Both the position numbers and the translations under genes were made by a program. Positions 30,501-38,194 of a DNA stretch of 64,000 nucleotides are shown here, in pieces; positions within the stretch are counted from its first letter, which is position 1, and each line of letters begins with the position of its first letter. The DNA comes from Lineus longissimus (taxonomy: Eukaryota; Nemertea; Pilidiophora; Heteronemertea; Lineidae): positions 14,367,808 through 14,431,807 of the forward strand of contig NC_088315.1 in the NCBI RefSeq assembly GCF_910592395.1, given 5' to 3'. The notes under the pieces were generated by a model. It ran no database searches. It was not told where the DNA came from and worked only from the letters and a program-made list of their open reading frames with translations.

Positions 30501-33500
30501 AGAGTAATAACAGTAACTGGTCACAAAATTGTTTACTATGTTTGTTGGTAAGTCAGTGTATGAAATCGTAAGTATACTTCACATCTGCTCGTCAATCGTA
30601 AGAAGACAGTCGCAATCCAACGAAACATTTTTGGAATTACTCGGCCTAAAATATTTTTATCAAAACTTCCTCCTATATCAGTGCAATTCTTTGTCATTTC
30701 GTTTATTCTATTTGGTAAAGACGTTTTTATTATTAATTGATGGACATACCTCCCATATGCTCCGTCAACAATAAAACTTATATCTTGGCAGCCTACAAAA
30801 GTAAAAGAAACATTTCATTGAGGCCACAGACTAAAACTCTAAAATAAGTATACAGTTGTCGTGTCAATCCAAATTCCTCCAGAATCGCACCTGGCATGAT
30901 TACATTCTCTGTTTATAAAAAATACCTCAGCATTCCGCCAGCTGGAGTATATATTGCAGAACTGTTGTATCCAACAGCATTCGAGAATTGGCCACAGTAA
31001 TATCCATCTGCCGACAAAACAGAGCGTGAAAAAAACTTTCATAAAATTCTAACCCTGTAATTCAAAAAAATATATATCCGATATAAAGTGTTATTCAAAT
31101 CTGTCCCTGACAGACACTACCCAACTGACTACATCCTTACCTACGAATGTTCCGCTTATTTTGCATTTGAAGGACCCGTGTTTGGTGGCTTCGTTGTATT
31201 CGATACCATACCTAGCGAAGAAGAAACGATTCACGCAGTGTATTGGAAGAAGTTATAACTCTATTTATCTGTATTTTTTTCTGATACATGTACAATTTTT
31301 GTCACGTATCATTCATTCACGCGTTCTGTTCCCCTTGTTAAATATCATATCAGTCCATTTCTTTGATTTTGGAATCATTTTGTTATCTTGGCTGCACCAA
31401 AATTTACGTACTGTTCATCTGTTCCATTAATCCTTAAATCACATGTATAACCGCCAACGTAGACTCTGAAAAAAAAGAAGTACTTGTCCAAGTAAAACAA
31501 TAAAGAAAACACTATAATATACACTACATTATAGACAAATGTGTCTCAATGCACTAAAACCAGCATTAGATATCTTTAACCCCCGCGACCGAGTCTTGAT
31601 CGATTCTGTGCATCAATATAAATAACCAAATCTGTTGGCTCTTTGGACAGGCGATTCCGGTAACTAGGAACACGCCATACTTTGGTTGCTTGAAATTAAA
31701 AAAAACAATTTGATTTCAAGCAATGAATTACCACCAATAACATGCGAGTTGCCACACGTATATATATCATTTACCTCCTGATCTTCACCGCCTTGTCACT
31801 GCAACCCATGTTGTCGCTTTGTGTGCAGTCAGTGATAAGGTTACCCTGGATCTTTACTATGGTGCCTGAAAATGGAATGGGCAAATTAAACTATTCATAC
31901 AAAAACGCTTATAAATCTCAGAGTAAGAATACCGACAATAAGGGCACCCTCAAACTGAAAATCCAAAAAAGTGCAGTACTTTGTTTTTAAAAGACCGGAC
32001 CGATATCCTGTTGACGTCACCAGTGATCGGCACAAGTCGGGGATACCTACATTGTAATATAGGGCGAGCGGTTTCATTGATTATTGGTGATACCAGAGTC
32101 TCTCAACTATAATTGCAAGACTGGTAAAAACAAGTAAAGATTAAGAGATACCTTTTAATCTGTGCTTGTAGTACTTACCTGGAGGACCAGATGATGGTTC
32201 AACTGATTCTACGGTCGGTGTGTCGTCTTTAGTCGTCACCTTTAAAGTTAAATGCGTGACATTGTAAAAGGGGCATAATATGCAGGAGCTAGGGGTCTCA
32301 AGTGACCTCTGTTAGCAGTTTAGGAAACTGTGAGTTCCTTGACTTTGCGCTACAAATGTTCCTTCTTCAAGCATGGATTTTGCTGATGTACTGTGAAGAA
32401 GGAACACACCTATTCTGTGACTCTGTAAAACTTAGTCTTGCCCTTAAAGCCCTTGCCCACGATGTATCTTGCTCTAAAAAAATGCTTGCATACACCCAAA
32501 TCCTCAATACTTACCTTGAACAGGCATTTCTCCCTATCTGCTGCACACATCTTACCCCATTGCACATCCTTAGGCCCGCCATTTATTTTAACTCGCAGGT
32601 TGTAATGTCCGTCAGCAATTTTCCTAAAGGAAATTTTGTTACGAATTAATAATGCTCGAGGACATTTTGTTGCTCATCGCAACAGAAAATTCTGTAAAGA
32701 CAGTAGATTTGCAGTATTTTGCACTGAATTATCTCTTTCGAAATATGCCTCATTGTACTGTGAACGGCCAAATTTTTGCACCGTTTCATTGTGCGGATTT
32801 CGGGAATTTCTGAAACATCATGTACAATGTAGGTTATTCACGAAATCCGCTAAAATGAAACTCCCGCGAAAATTTGGCAGGTCGCATTATTGGTATTCGG
32901 AAAAAACTTACGGTGTACGGAAAATTATTTTGTCACTGTTCGACTGTTCGTCATTAACAGTACCCTTTACAGCCTCTTTCCAGGACACTAACCACACCTC
33001 GTTCTTAGGCGACTTGTCATCCTGCCTGAGGCCTGGAATATAAGAGAGACTAGTTGTTTTATCCAGGTCGTTAAGGTAAGACGTAAAAATGTAATTTTCC
33101 AAAAATGATCATTATTTGTCCTTAAAATATATTCTCAAAACCATTTAAAGATCCCTATCCATTTTATTAAAAATTGACCAATCACAAAATAATGCATTAC
33201 AAATTGAAAATTATTAGCCCAACTGACCAGGAATGGTGCGATGTGATTTGGGCACAAATACTTAGAAGGTATGATTTTTTTTGTGGAATTTTTGACAGAT
33301 AACTTACATTTTCCAATTATGATGATATTTGTCTCTCCGGCGCTGCTGCCGCTTAGTATATTCATGCCTGTGACCTCAGGCTCGCAAGTACCTGACAAAA
33401 TAATATATTCTGATAACCTATCAAGCTCAACATGTTGAACAGCAACATCTTATTTTCCTCTTTCCTAATGACTATCCATAGAAAAAGTGCCCGGCCGCGA

Positions 33501-33850
33501 CTTTTTTTCCTGAACCTTTGGGGCACTTTCGTGTACATTTGTACTGGGACTTTCAGCCAATCAGATTTCGACAAATACATGACGTCAGAAGTCTTAGAAA
33601 CTTCAGAACAGTTGGTGGAGCGCTCGTCAGAAATGGCAGAATACGATGTTCGATCAAAAGGTAGCGAGTTCGAATCCGGTTGTGGACAACATTTTTCTTT
33701 TTCTTTTTTTCTTTATATTTTATTTTTATAATGCGTTTCTTTCCCTTGTTATTTAGATTCTAGATATTTGAGTTTTGCTGCCTGCAACATACCTACAGAA
33801 AGGACAATAACAATAGCCCATCTCCAAGATCCAAGGAATAGTCCATCCAT
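2447..33850 (-). CDS. PKHD1L1: PKHD1L1 (fibrocystin-L), complete gene of about 60 coding exons
   Basis: This is a giant single-pass membrane protein, related to fibrocystin and to the CEMIP/TMEM2 group. In vertebrates it is found on hair-cell stereocilia and some blood cells. I traced 60 coding exons from the ATG at 33,848-33,850 to the TAG at 2,447-2,449, about 13.86 kb of coding DNA or about 4,618 residues, slightly longer than the human protein (about 4,240). Domain order is that of the family: signal peptide, IPT/TIG domains, PA14, further IPT domains, G8, PbH1 beta-helix, G8, PbH1, juxtamembrane region, transmembrane segment, short tail. Most introns are phase 1. Every junction keeps frame except the one between 30,926 and 30,792, where one base is unaccounted for. 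Several introns hold MITEs. An alternative first exon may lie at 38,134-38,194. Confidence 0.93.
3815..7981 (-). CDS. PKHD1L1: PKHD1L1 exons 52-57: membrane-proximal ectodomain
   Basis: Exons 7,807-7,981; 7,217-7,455; 6,482-6,745; 5,330-6,150; 4,537-4,908; 3,815-4,190, in phase. Family signatures include AFFHRADKG joined to RINPSDCVDMECDAKKK, PEAEFEWGGDPVRGVGDYR, GIPKNTIKIVGVSGAM and DGLSEGLPFKTQPWLRF. The 821-nt exon carries a tetra-arginine site (AGRRRRATT at about 5,665-5,690), a likely furin-type cleavage position. The start of the first exon listed is set by the TCTTCAG acceptor at 7,982, the only one that keeps phase 1. Confidence 0.88.
8369..9801 (-). CDS. PKHD1L1: PKHD1L1 exons 49-51: second PbH1 beta-helix
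   Basis: Exons 9,568-9,801, 9,096-9,353 and 8,369-8,818 are in phase 1. They give the second beta-helix: IRNVRFRNYGQLGFSDSYD, GCSFSHGFSTAIGVFRANG, VTLENNVVFRPVGSGIEVE, GMNNVIRDNLVTQLIWQG and ADNLTLEGNVVAGSDRAGY. The domain parallels the one at 12.6-14.1 kb, consistent with the known G8-PbH1 duplication in this family. Confidence 0.9.
10056..12364 (-). CDS. PKHD1L1: PKHD1L1 exons 44-48: second G8 domain
   Basis: Exons 12,199-12,364; 11,632-11,889; 11,034-11,309; 10,495-10,743; 10,056-10,238, all in phase. The second G8 begins at SWFDLDTWKNATKG and CLPEDGDDVVITK, continues with GKLFVHGWLEFSND and ATHVILLGGKIFTSGSKAD, and ends with DWGAGDEIVLTSTSFKTSE. The exon at 11,034 uses a weak GTTAAT donor. 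The last exon carries FRLAAEVGLLSRSIEIIGA, the G8 to beta-helix transition that parallels the first copy at 14.3 kb. Confidence 0.9.
12638..14124 (-). CDS. PKHD1L1: PKHD1L1 exon 43: 1,487-nt exon, first PbH1 beta-helix
   Basis: One open exon of 1,487 nt (phase 1 in, phase 0 out) encodes about 495 residues. It contains the stretch shared by fibrocystin-L, CEMIP and TMEM2: RLGRYPVHFHLNG, GCSFHQTFNRAVNIHGTHN, NVLHNVMGGAFFLEDGVET and GTHFGYWYRL. Repeating asparagine/valine ladders (VVEKNVLHN, NTVTGNVAAG, LGVFKNNSAH) are parallel beta-helix repeats. The HFHL and HGTH histidines match positions conserved across the CEMIP/TMEM2 group. Whether this protein has any hyaluronan-degrading activity cannot be told from sequence. 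Confidence 0.93.
14284..15644 (-). CDS. PKHD1L1: PKHD1L1 exons 39-42: first G8 domain
   Basis: Exons 15,488-15,644, 14,967-15,179, 14,661-14,840 and 14,284-14,469 join in phase 1. The reading shows the G8 hallmarks in order: TWPNGQLPTKGEFIVVDRG, GGLFQIGSETKPYQHRAVI, GTLDIHGKSLGTTWTRLEA and DWPVNATIVIATTSDRHSQ. G8 domains carry conserved glycines and five beta-strand pairs and also occur in CEMIP, TMEM2 and fibrocystin. The last exon leads into the beta-helix (LLSRNVVIRGFD). Confidence 0.92.
15912..16882 (-). CDS. PKHD1L1: PKHD1L1 exons 36-38: last IPT domains before G8
   Basis: Exons 16,718-16,882, 16,381-16,555 and 15,912-16,065 are in phase. They encode GGQVITLQGKGFSETSTKV and SVSPQIGGTAGGTVLTING, both clear IPT/TIG starts, with the usual conserved cysteines following (CDVECAVV, STCTIQSV, EVKCTTTP). 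They complete the IPT stalk that precedes the first G8 domain. Confidence 0.88.
17098..18573 (-). CDS. PKHD1L1: PKHD1L1 exon 35: 1,476-nt exon with several IPT domains
   Basis: This single long exon, unlike its 60-370-nt neighbours, is open throughout and encodes about 492 residues (roughly 1,568-2,060). I see at least four IPT/TIG-like units, recognisable from KCQVNDVKNNKIRCRTPN, DTIVVRGDRLWAAGESVDV, RLTPDKGSINGGLQVKATG and AIVTIIGQGLHQTC. Cysteine pairs are regularly placed. It begins in phase 1 and ends in phase 1 (GTAAGC donor). The large size may reflect intron loss across several IPT units. That is inference. Confidence 0.9.
18924..26848 (-). CDS. PKHD1L1: PKHD1L1 exons 17-34: middle ectodomain with IPT domains
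   Basis: Exons: 26,734-26,848; 26,354-26,485; 25,868-26,025; 25,395-25,649; 25,047-25,180; 24,673-24,860; 24,147-24,295; 23,696-23,837; 23,268-23,410; 22,887-23,081; 22,644-22,752; 21,946-22,206; 21,169-21,299; 20,776-20,905; 20,255-20,438; 19,646-20,016; 19,333-19,521; 18,924-19,100. All phases match. The first ten encode a cysteine-containing all-beta-looking region between PA14 and the next IPT block. IPT-like strands reappear at VTITGTGFQTDN (22.2 kb), VDVTGQGLDSRH (21.3 kb), VGITGRGFGSNP (20.4 kb) and CIGKGFPSDNNV (19.9 kb). The last codon of the final exon is split so that a basic KRRKR site forms across the junction with the next exon. Confidence 0.88.
21624..21878. mobile_element. MITE-like element with about 75-bp terminal inverted repeats
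   Basis: The left end (GTGCCCGGCCGCGA then TTTTTTTTCCTGAACCTTTG) is the inverted partner of the right end (CCTGAACCTTTCG and GGCCGGGC read in reverse). Homology runs about 75 bp inward to CAGCCAATCAGA. The element lies in a PKHD1L1 intron between the exons at 21,169 and 21,946. A longer relative is at 33,487-34,710. A D-arm-like sequence (AGTTGGTAGAGCGCTCG) lies inside. A CCAAT box and a TGACGTCA site lie at 21,695 and 21,718. No transposase is encoded. Confidence 0.8.
27041..27491. mobile_element. MITE with about 25-bp terminal inverted repeats, 451 bp
   Basis: The left end CCCTAAACTAAGAGCAAAGA continuing GCCAA (27,041-27,065) matches the reverse complement of 27,467-27,491 (CCTCAAACTAAGAGTCAAGA continuing GCCAA) at 22 of 25 positions. 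There is no coding capacity and no clear target duplication. It lies in the PKHD1L1 intron between 26,848 and 27,540. A short perfect palindrome TGTCCTAAGGACA lies just outside at about 27,002-27,014. Confidence 0.75.
27540..29319 (-). CDS. PKHD1L1: PKHD1L1 exons 14-16: PA14 domain
   Basis: Exons 29,060-29,319, 28,590-28,663 and 27,540-27,702 join in frame and cover residues of roughly 348-513. The reading runs from GNRGIKVEIWNEEEDLDNI through KLSGYFVAKVSGVHKFFLK, a PA14 core, to YYLEAHQSNPTGNCAVRIA, the typical end of this fold. PA14 is a beta-barrel carbohydrate- or protein-binding module, and fibrocystin-L carries one after its first IPT domains. The intron between the second and third exons holds the repeat element at 27,866-28,420. 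Confidence 0.9.
27866..28420. mobile_element. Non-autonomous repeat with CTATTTGGCAAGCC termini, copy A
   Basis: CTATTTGGCAAGCC at 27,881 is matched in inverted form at 28,391-28,404 (GGCTTGCCAAATAG). Similarity to the copy at 62,935-63,378 extends through the whole interior, including GCTTGCCAAACAG arms, GGCCAATCAGAGAGCAGTGA with TGACGTCA, TATGCGCATA, CGCTCTCGATTCA, GAGTTCGGCTCTCCAT and GTCACTTCC at the end. The left part is more complex than copy B, with extra inverted GCCAAACAGG units. It lies in a PKHD1L1 intron inside the PA14 region. Confidence 0.8.
29750..33391 (-). CDS. PKHD1L1: PKHD1L1 exons 2-13: N-terminal IPT/TIG domains
   Basis: Exons in transcript order: 33,308-33,391; 32,912-33,032; 32,515-32,623; 32,179-32,239; 31,775-31,865; 31,412-31,465; 31,141-31,211; 30,926-31,007; 30,750-30,792; 30,425-30,495; 30,047-30,157; 29,750-29,836. 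They encode about 330 residues with IPT/TIG signatures, for example VTGMNILSGSSAGETNIII and VSPAAGSTEGGTILEIVG followed by GTPCKVLALEDTKITCV. IPT domains are Ig-like folds shared with plexins and transcription factors and form the extracellular stalk here. The exon at 31,412 uses a GTACGT donor, which alone keeps frame. The 30,926 to 30,792 junction is one base out of frame with the exons traced, so a micro-exon or an indel is possible. Confidence 0.88.
33600..33690 (+). repeat. tRNA-derived SINE-like segment
   Basis: AGTTGGTGGAGCGCTCG resembles a D-arm/A box, and GCGAGTTCGAATCCGG about 50 bases later is a strong B box (GGTTCGAANCC type). It is followed by a T/C-rich stretch. The cloverleaf stems do not pair well, so it is a tRNA-derived repeat with a possible Pol III promoter, not a tRNA gene. 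The B box is missing from the short copy at 21.6 kb. Confidence 0.6.
33793..33850 (-). CDS. PKHD1L1: PKHD1L1 first coding exon (1B): signal peptide
   Basis: The exon encodes MDGLFLGSWRWAIVIVLSV and ends with a phase-1 GTATGT donor. The short N-region and hydrophobic AIVIVLSV core look like a cleavable signal peptide, expected for a type I membrane protein. It joins in frame to the exon at 33,308-33,391. It is chosen as a start because it is nearest to the first IPT exon. The equally good signal exon at 38,134-38,194 has the same phase. This exon lies between the two halves of a split transposable element (33,487-34,710). Confidence 0.75.
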
Positions 33851-33870
33851 ATTGAGTATGAATATACAAT

Positions 33871-33975
33871 GAGACTTGTCTCATGTGAATGGTCTTCCTC
33901 CAGTATGAATATGTTTCTCTGGAATGAGACTTGTCTTTCGATACTGCCTCATGTGTATGGTCTTCCTCCAGTATA
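33871..33975. repeat. Imperfect tandem duplication just upstream of PKHD1L1 exon 1B
   Basis: The unit AATGAGACTTGTCT...CATGTG(A/T)ATGGTCTTCC with TCCAGTAT occurs twice, at about 33,869-33,907 and 33,921-33,975. It lies 20-125 bp upstream of the minus-strand start codon at 33,850, so it falls in the 5' UTR or core promoter of that transcript. Confidence 0.7.
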
Positions 33976-34710
33976 TTTTGATACTGTATGCTTCAAATTT
34001 GAGTAACAAGCACAAAACAATACTAGCAACGATTTTAAGTATTTGTATGATCTATTGCAACAGTGAAACACACCAGAAATATACTACAATTACTAATACA
34101 TATATTTCATCACCAGGAATAGCATCAGGCATGTCACAAGAAGGAACAGTTGGAGATCTTCTTCTTCTTCTTCAGCGTTCAACCTGCCTAAGTACTATAA
34201 CCTCAGTCCTGTGGCGGAGATGGGTCTGACGCCACAACGAAATAAGGTGCTTTGTATAGGCATTTTAGGTTGTAAATGCGTGCGTACCCGGTTAGACGCC
34301 AGTATGGCCGGTGCGTTTCGTCTTCGGTCAGGTTTTATATCGGAGTTTCCGTCTCCTAGTCTGGTTGCCATAACCCGGCTGAAGAGCCCAGACTACCCGG
34401 TTACTCCTAGGTGCCAGTCACATGTGTGTCTAGTTACCTGGGAGACAAGTTGGAGATCTGAGAACAGCGTTATTTGAAGCATCATTTTACAGAAATATCT
34501 ATTGATATAATGGCAAGTTCTACTACACAGTATAAAATACAAACAGAACTATACAAGCAAAATCTTCCGCCATATTAGTTCTAAGTTTCATGATGACGCC
34601 CCGATGACGACACAGATTTATCGGATTCTGATTGGGTGAGAACCTGTATACAAATGTACACTGTACTGCCCGAAAGGTTCAGGAAAAACATCGCTGCTCG
34701 ACCTGCCCTA

Positions 34711-36560
34711 TTATATTCTGACGGATTATCGCACATGGTTTTGTCAACCTCCGAGATATAATCTTTATCCCTAAGCGCATCAAAGAATCATTCCTTCTCC
34801 GGATATTTCATCCCAGGACCTCTACCCCTGTACCACCAAAAATGATATACTAAGAGTCACGTGGGGTTTCAAGGATTTGCTTTCGGCAGGATTTTATATA
34901 TTCCTAATGACGATTCAAGTCTGAAATTAAATTCTTGCATGAATAACCAAGTGTCCGGTTAAGAAATTCGGGTTAATAGCGTGGTATTCGCATCATTCGT
35001 CTAGAACGACTGCCAAAGAATGTTACCAGACGAAAACTGCTGTACGAAACATCAATCAAGACTTTAAATAGCATGTCATACCAATAAGATTAAAGGTCAA
35101 AAGATGATTAAAAGCCATCAGTCAAAATGAATGCCTGTGCATATAGCACCTATAGTGCGGTAGCAATCATTGACTCAAGTATCAGTGTAATAATTTATTT
35201 TTTATGAATTAAGAGAAACCGGGTGATGAACAATGCGCATTGGATATTCCGTAGTTAAATCACCTGAGTGAATGGAATTTTTACATTCCGTGGAAGCTTT
35301 TCTGCAACGACCTTGCGATCTGACGGTACATGTACAAATCTGGATTGTAAGGGTCAAATCACTTTGAGCTATTAGGAAACAACGAAATAATAAACATGTT
35401 CGATGTAATAAAAACACAAGATGCACGAAATGACATTGATACCTCAAAGATGGAAATGTCACTATAGAGTAACAATCTATCAATTTATCCTATTAAAACT
35501 AATGAGTTTACCCGTAGGTTCGCCTTAGAAATTGTATTTTCTTTCAAAGTTGCTCCTTCGGCGTGATGTTAGAAGTGCTGTTTGGAAATAATTATCTTGT
35601 GGAAATATTCAAGTTTTCCAAAGTAAACTGTTGTATTTAGTTTACCAGGATGAGTCTTTACAGAATAATCTCTTCGGGCATTTTCATTTGTTATCTTCTT
35701 TCCAAACAAATTATTCAGATATCAACCAACTTGTAAATACCTGTCCATTGTTATATGATTTTTATCTGTTATCTTTGTTGTTGATAAACAAGAAACTGCG
35801 GTACATGTACGTACAATCATTATACCAAGACGTTTAAACGCATGAACTTTGTGGATAAATAGTTTATGATCTCATACGTCTTGTGATCAACAGGTTTAGG
35901 CGATAGGCGCAGCCGTTTCCATCAACCCAACTTTTTTCCTGAGCTCTTCCAGGAAATGATCAATTTGTACTTGTATGAGTACAGAGAGGGCTATCTTGTT
36001 GTCACTAAGCAGAATGTTTCTTGTTTCAACATTTTTCTTAATTATAAACCCAAAAGCATAATATTCTTATCCATGGTGCATTATGTACGGTAGCTCAAAA
36101 CGCACGTGAAAATGGCTTCCAGCAGTAGTCTGTGCACGATAGAATGGAAGGTCCCGTAGCCCACTGAAATTTGCGAGATGATCGTGTTCATCAATATCTC
36201 GAGTTAGTATTTGCTTCATTCTTTAACACTCAAAGACGGTCATTGCCACCATAACCTCTTGAAGGGCGTTTGAAGAATCAGTAACAAATGGCATTGAGAT
36301 TTTCCAGTCAATTGAAACGCCCATATATCGGTTCGATTATTAGTTAAGTTGCAAAGCTATGATAAATTGGCAGTAAGCTGACAAATCTTAACGGTAAACA
36401 ATATTTTCATTACATTACTATTATAGTACATTGTTGTTGCTAGTCCTGCACTGGTTGCTTTGAAAAATGGATACGGAAATTGGTGACGTCAGCACCAACA
36501 TGGTCTAGTCAAAGGCCAGCAATCTTTTTTCCCACGACAGTCATGATACTGTTTTTTAAC
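34711..36560. other. No gene recognised
   Basis: This is intronic DNA if the exon at 38,134 belongs to PKHD1L1, otherwise intergenic. It is AT-rich, with short open frames lacking motifs. I see no exon with plausible splice sites on either strand. Confidence 0.4.
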
Positions 36561-36576
36561 CTTCAGCGTTGAGGCA

Positions 36577-36615
36577 TAGATTTTTAGATGAGCGACACGC
36601 TCATCTAAAAATCTA
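36577..36615. repeat. Perfect 18-bp inverted repeat with 3-nt loop
   Basis: TAGATTTTTAGATGAGCG, then ACA, then its exact reverse complement. All 18 pairs match. No poly-T run follows to make it an obvious terminator, and such terminators are not expected here. It lies 85 bp from a second perfect palindrome. Confidence 0.9.
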
Positions 36616-36700
36616 GTTTATGAAGCCTTGCATTCCAGCGGCGCATATATTGTATCATCCTTTTAAACATGATTTACACGTGCGTGTCAATTCACGGGCA

Positions 36701-36741
36701 TTTCTTCGCATGTAATAGCCAGGCTATTACATGCGAAGAAA
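36701..36741. repeat. Perfect 20-bp inverted repeat with 1-nt centre
   Basis: TTTCTTCGCATGTAATAGCC, a single A, then its exact reverse complement. It immediately precedes a tRNA-Glu-like sequence (36,768-36,835). A near-perfect cruciform of this length is unusual in unselected DNA and may mark the end of a foldback element. Confidence 0.9.
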
Positions 36742-36767
36742 ATCGCCACTCTAATATGAAAACCTCT

Positions 36768-36835
36768 GTGGTTCAACGGTTAGAATCCTGGACTTTCGAT
36801 CTGGTGGTCACGGTTTCGACTCTTCATGTATCCAC
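36768..36835 (+). repeat. tRNA-Glu-like SINE or tRNA pseudogene
   Basis: GTGGTTCAACGGTTAGAATCC resembles the tRNA-Glu D-arm and A box, CTTTCGA resembles a TTC anticodon loop, and CACGGTTTCGACTC resembles the T-arm. Acceptor-stem halves do not pair, and a CCACAACATTTTTTTCTCTT tail follows, similar to the tail after the tRNA-like segment at 33.6 kb. I read it as a tRNA-derived retroposon, not a working tRNA. Confidence 0.55.
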
Positions 36836-37020
36836 AACATTTTTTTCTCTTTATTTACTTTTTTATTCATGTACATATAGTATTATTATGTTATAATCAT
36901 TATCATCATTATTATCAATATCGTTTTTATCTTGAAAACCCCTGAACCCGAACTTTACAAACTCAAGCGGATGACAACCAGCTGTCAGGTTTCCTCAAGT
37001 GTGGTGATCGTCACCTTGGT

Positions 37021-37843
37021 TAGGAAGCGGTGGCGCAGACTGAGAATTGTATTGGTGAAGTCAAGGAATGGCTGTTTGTAAATAAGCTATCTCTTAATGC
37101 CCCAAAGACCGACTTCATCAATATAGTCCCCTCCCGTAAATCTGGCACTGCTCCCGAGATTACAGTCGATGGTGTTACAATCACCAGTTCAGACTCAATA
37201 CCAGACCTTGGAGTCTTGTTTGACAGGAATATGACGATGCAGCCTCATGTGAAGAAACGTTGCCAGGCCGCACATTTCAGTCTCTATAAGATAGGTAGAA
37301 TCCGAAAGTACCTTGACAAGACTAGTACGGAGCGGTTAGTTCATGCCTTTGTCACATCCCGCTTGGATGGGAACAATGGTATTCTTTATGGATTACCAGC
37401 AAAGACAATTGCTCCCCTTCAGCGCATCCAGAACACTGCTGCAAAAATTATCTGTCGCAAACGCAAACGTGACCACATTACCCCCGTCCTCAAGGATCTC
37501 CATTGGTTACCCGTTGCATGCAGGATCAAATTCATGTCTCCAAAGTACCTCCAGTCACTGTTAAGGGTGGGGACTAATGTGCGCCTTACCAGGTTGTCCT
37601 GCTCCGAGCGCCTTGTCCCTCGCAGATCAAAAACCAAATATGGAGATCGGGCTTTTACAACTGCCCCTACACTCTGGAACAAGCTGCCGAGCAACATCAA
37701 GGCAGCAAACTCAATTAATCACTTTAAAACCTGTTTCAAACCTATTTCAATAAGTCAGTTGTGAGGAGAACAGCGCTTTGAGCAGGGCAACCTGGAAAGG
37801 CGCTATAAAAATATATTATTGTATTGTATTGTAAGTACGCACT
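37021..37843 (+). mobile_element. 5'-truncated CR1/L2-like LINE, RT C-terminus with TATTG tail
   Basis: The 244-codon frame at 37,030-37,764 is the C-terminal third of a non-LTR polymerase: WLFVNKLSLNAPKTDFI, DLGVLFDRNMTMQPHVKK, HAFVTSRLDGNNGILYGLP (RLD replaces the common RLDYCNALL), HITPVLKDLHWLPVACRI and FTTAPTLWNKLP. It ends at a TGA and a short 3' UTR with GGAAAGGCGCTATAAAAATA and tandem TATTG. The frame is intact but lacks the catalytic palm. It is inserted between the two candidate first exons of PKHD1L1, opposite in orientation. Confidence 0.9.
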
Positions 37844-38133
37844 GATTTCAGACTGCAACGAAGATCTCACCAAAACTAAATGTAGCTGTAGAATTTCCTA
37901 GACATGTCCAAAACCACCCCACAACACTTGCGGAAATCGTTATTAGTGATCGGCGTTAAGTCTGTTGCTACATGAGCGGGCACATGGAGGCGAATAAGTG
38001 CTTTTTTTCCTCCTGGTCACCTAAATCCTACATACAAGTTCTCCCTCTAAATTACGGTGAACTTACACTGTATACATTTACTACATTGAAAATAACAAAA
38101 CTGGCAAATTTGCAATTGACATAAATAACCAAC

Positions 38134-38194
38134 CTGAAGTGAGTTGCAAAATTCCGGAGGCAAGGATTAACACGACTAATACTTTCCCCGTCAT
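38134..38194 (-). CDS. PKHD1L1: Candidate alternative PKHD1L1 first exon (1A): signal peptide
   Basis: On the minus strand this encodes MTGKVLVVLILASGILQLTS with a phase-1 GTTGGT donor. It is a textbook signal peptide (basic N-region, VLVVLILA core, small residues at the end). Its phase matches the acceptor at 33,391, so splicing would give ...LTSG then TCEPEV. No other gene downstream on this strand could use it before PKHD1L1. It lies 680 bp beyond the stop codon of the upstream unknown gene. Either it is a second start for PKHD1L1 or a lone remnant of another gene. Confidence 0.6.

Larger units (their letters stand above)
33487..34710. mobile_element. Longer relative of the 21.6-kb MITE, enclosing PKHD1L1 exon 1B
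   Basis: 33,487-33,646 matches the left half of the element at 21,624 almost base for base, to GCAGAATACGATGTT. 34,619-34,710 matches its right half (GGATTCTGATTGGGTGAGAA to GGTTCAGGAAAAA). Between them lies about 970 bp absent from the short copy. It holds a tRNA-like T-arm, PKHD1L1 exon 1B (33,793-33,850), a tandem duplication and unassigned sequence. Either the short copy is an internal deletion or this copy gained host DNA. Confidence 0.65.

Noticed and set aside
30839-31042. 67-codon minus-strand frame over the 31.0 kb exon
   Set aside because: It is a different frame from the phased IPT exon (DGYYCGQFSNAVGYN), which fits its neighbour upstream.
36768-36835. Functional tRNA-Glu gene
   Set aside because: The acceptor stem and parts of the other stems do not pair, and the sequence runs into a T-rich retroposon-like tail.
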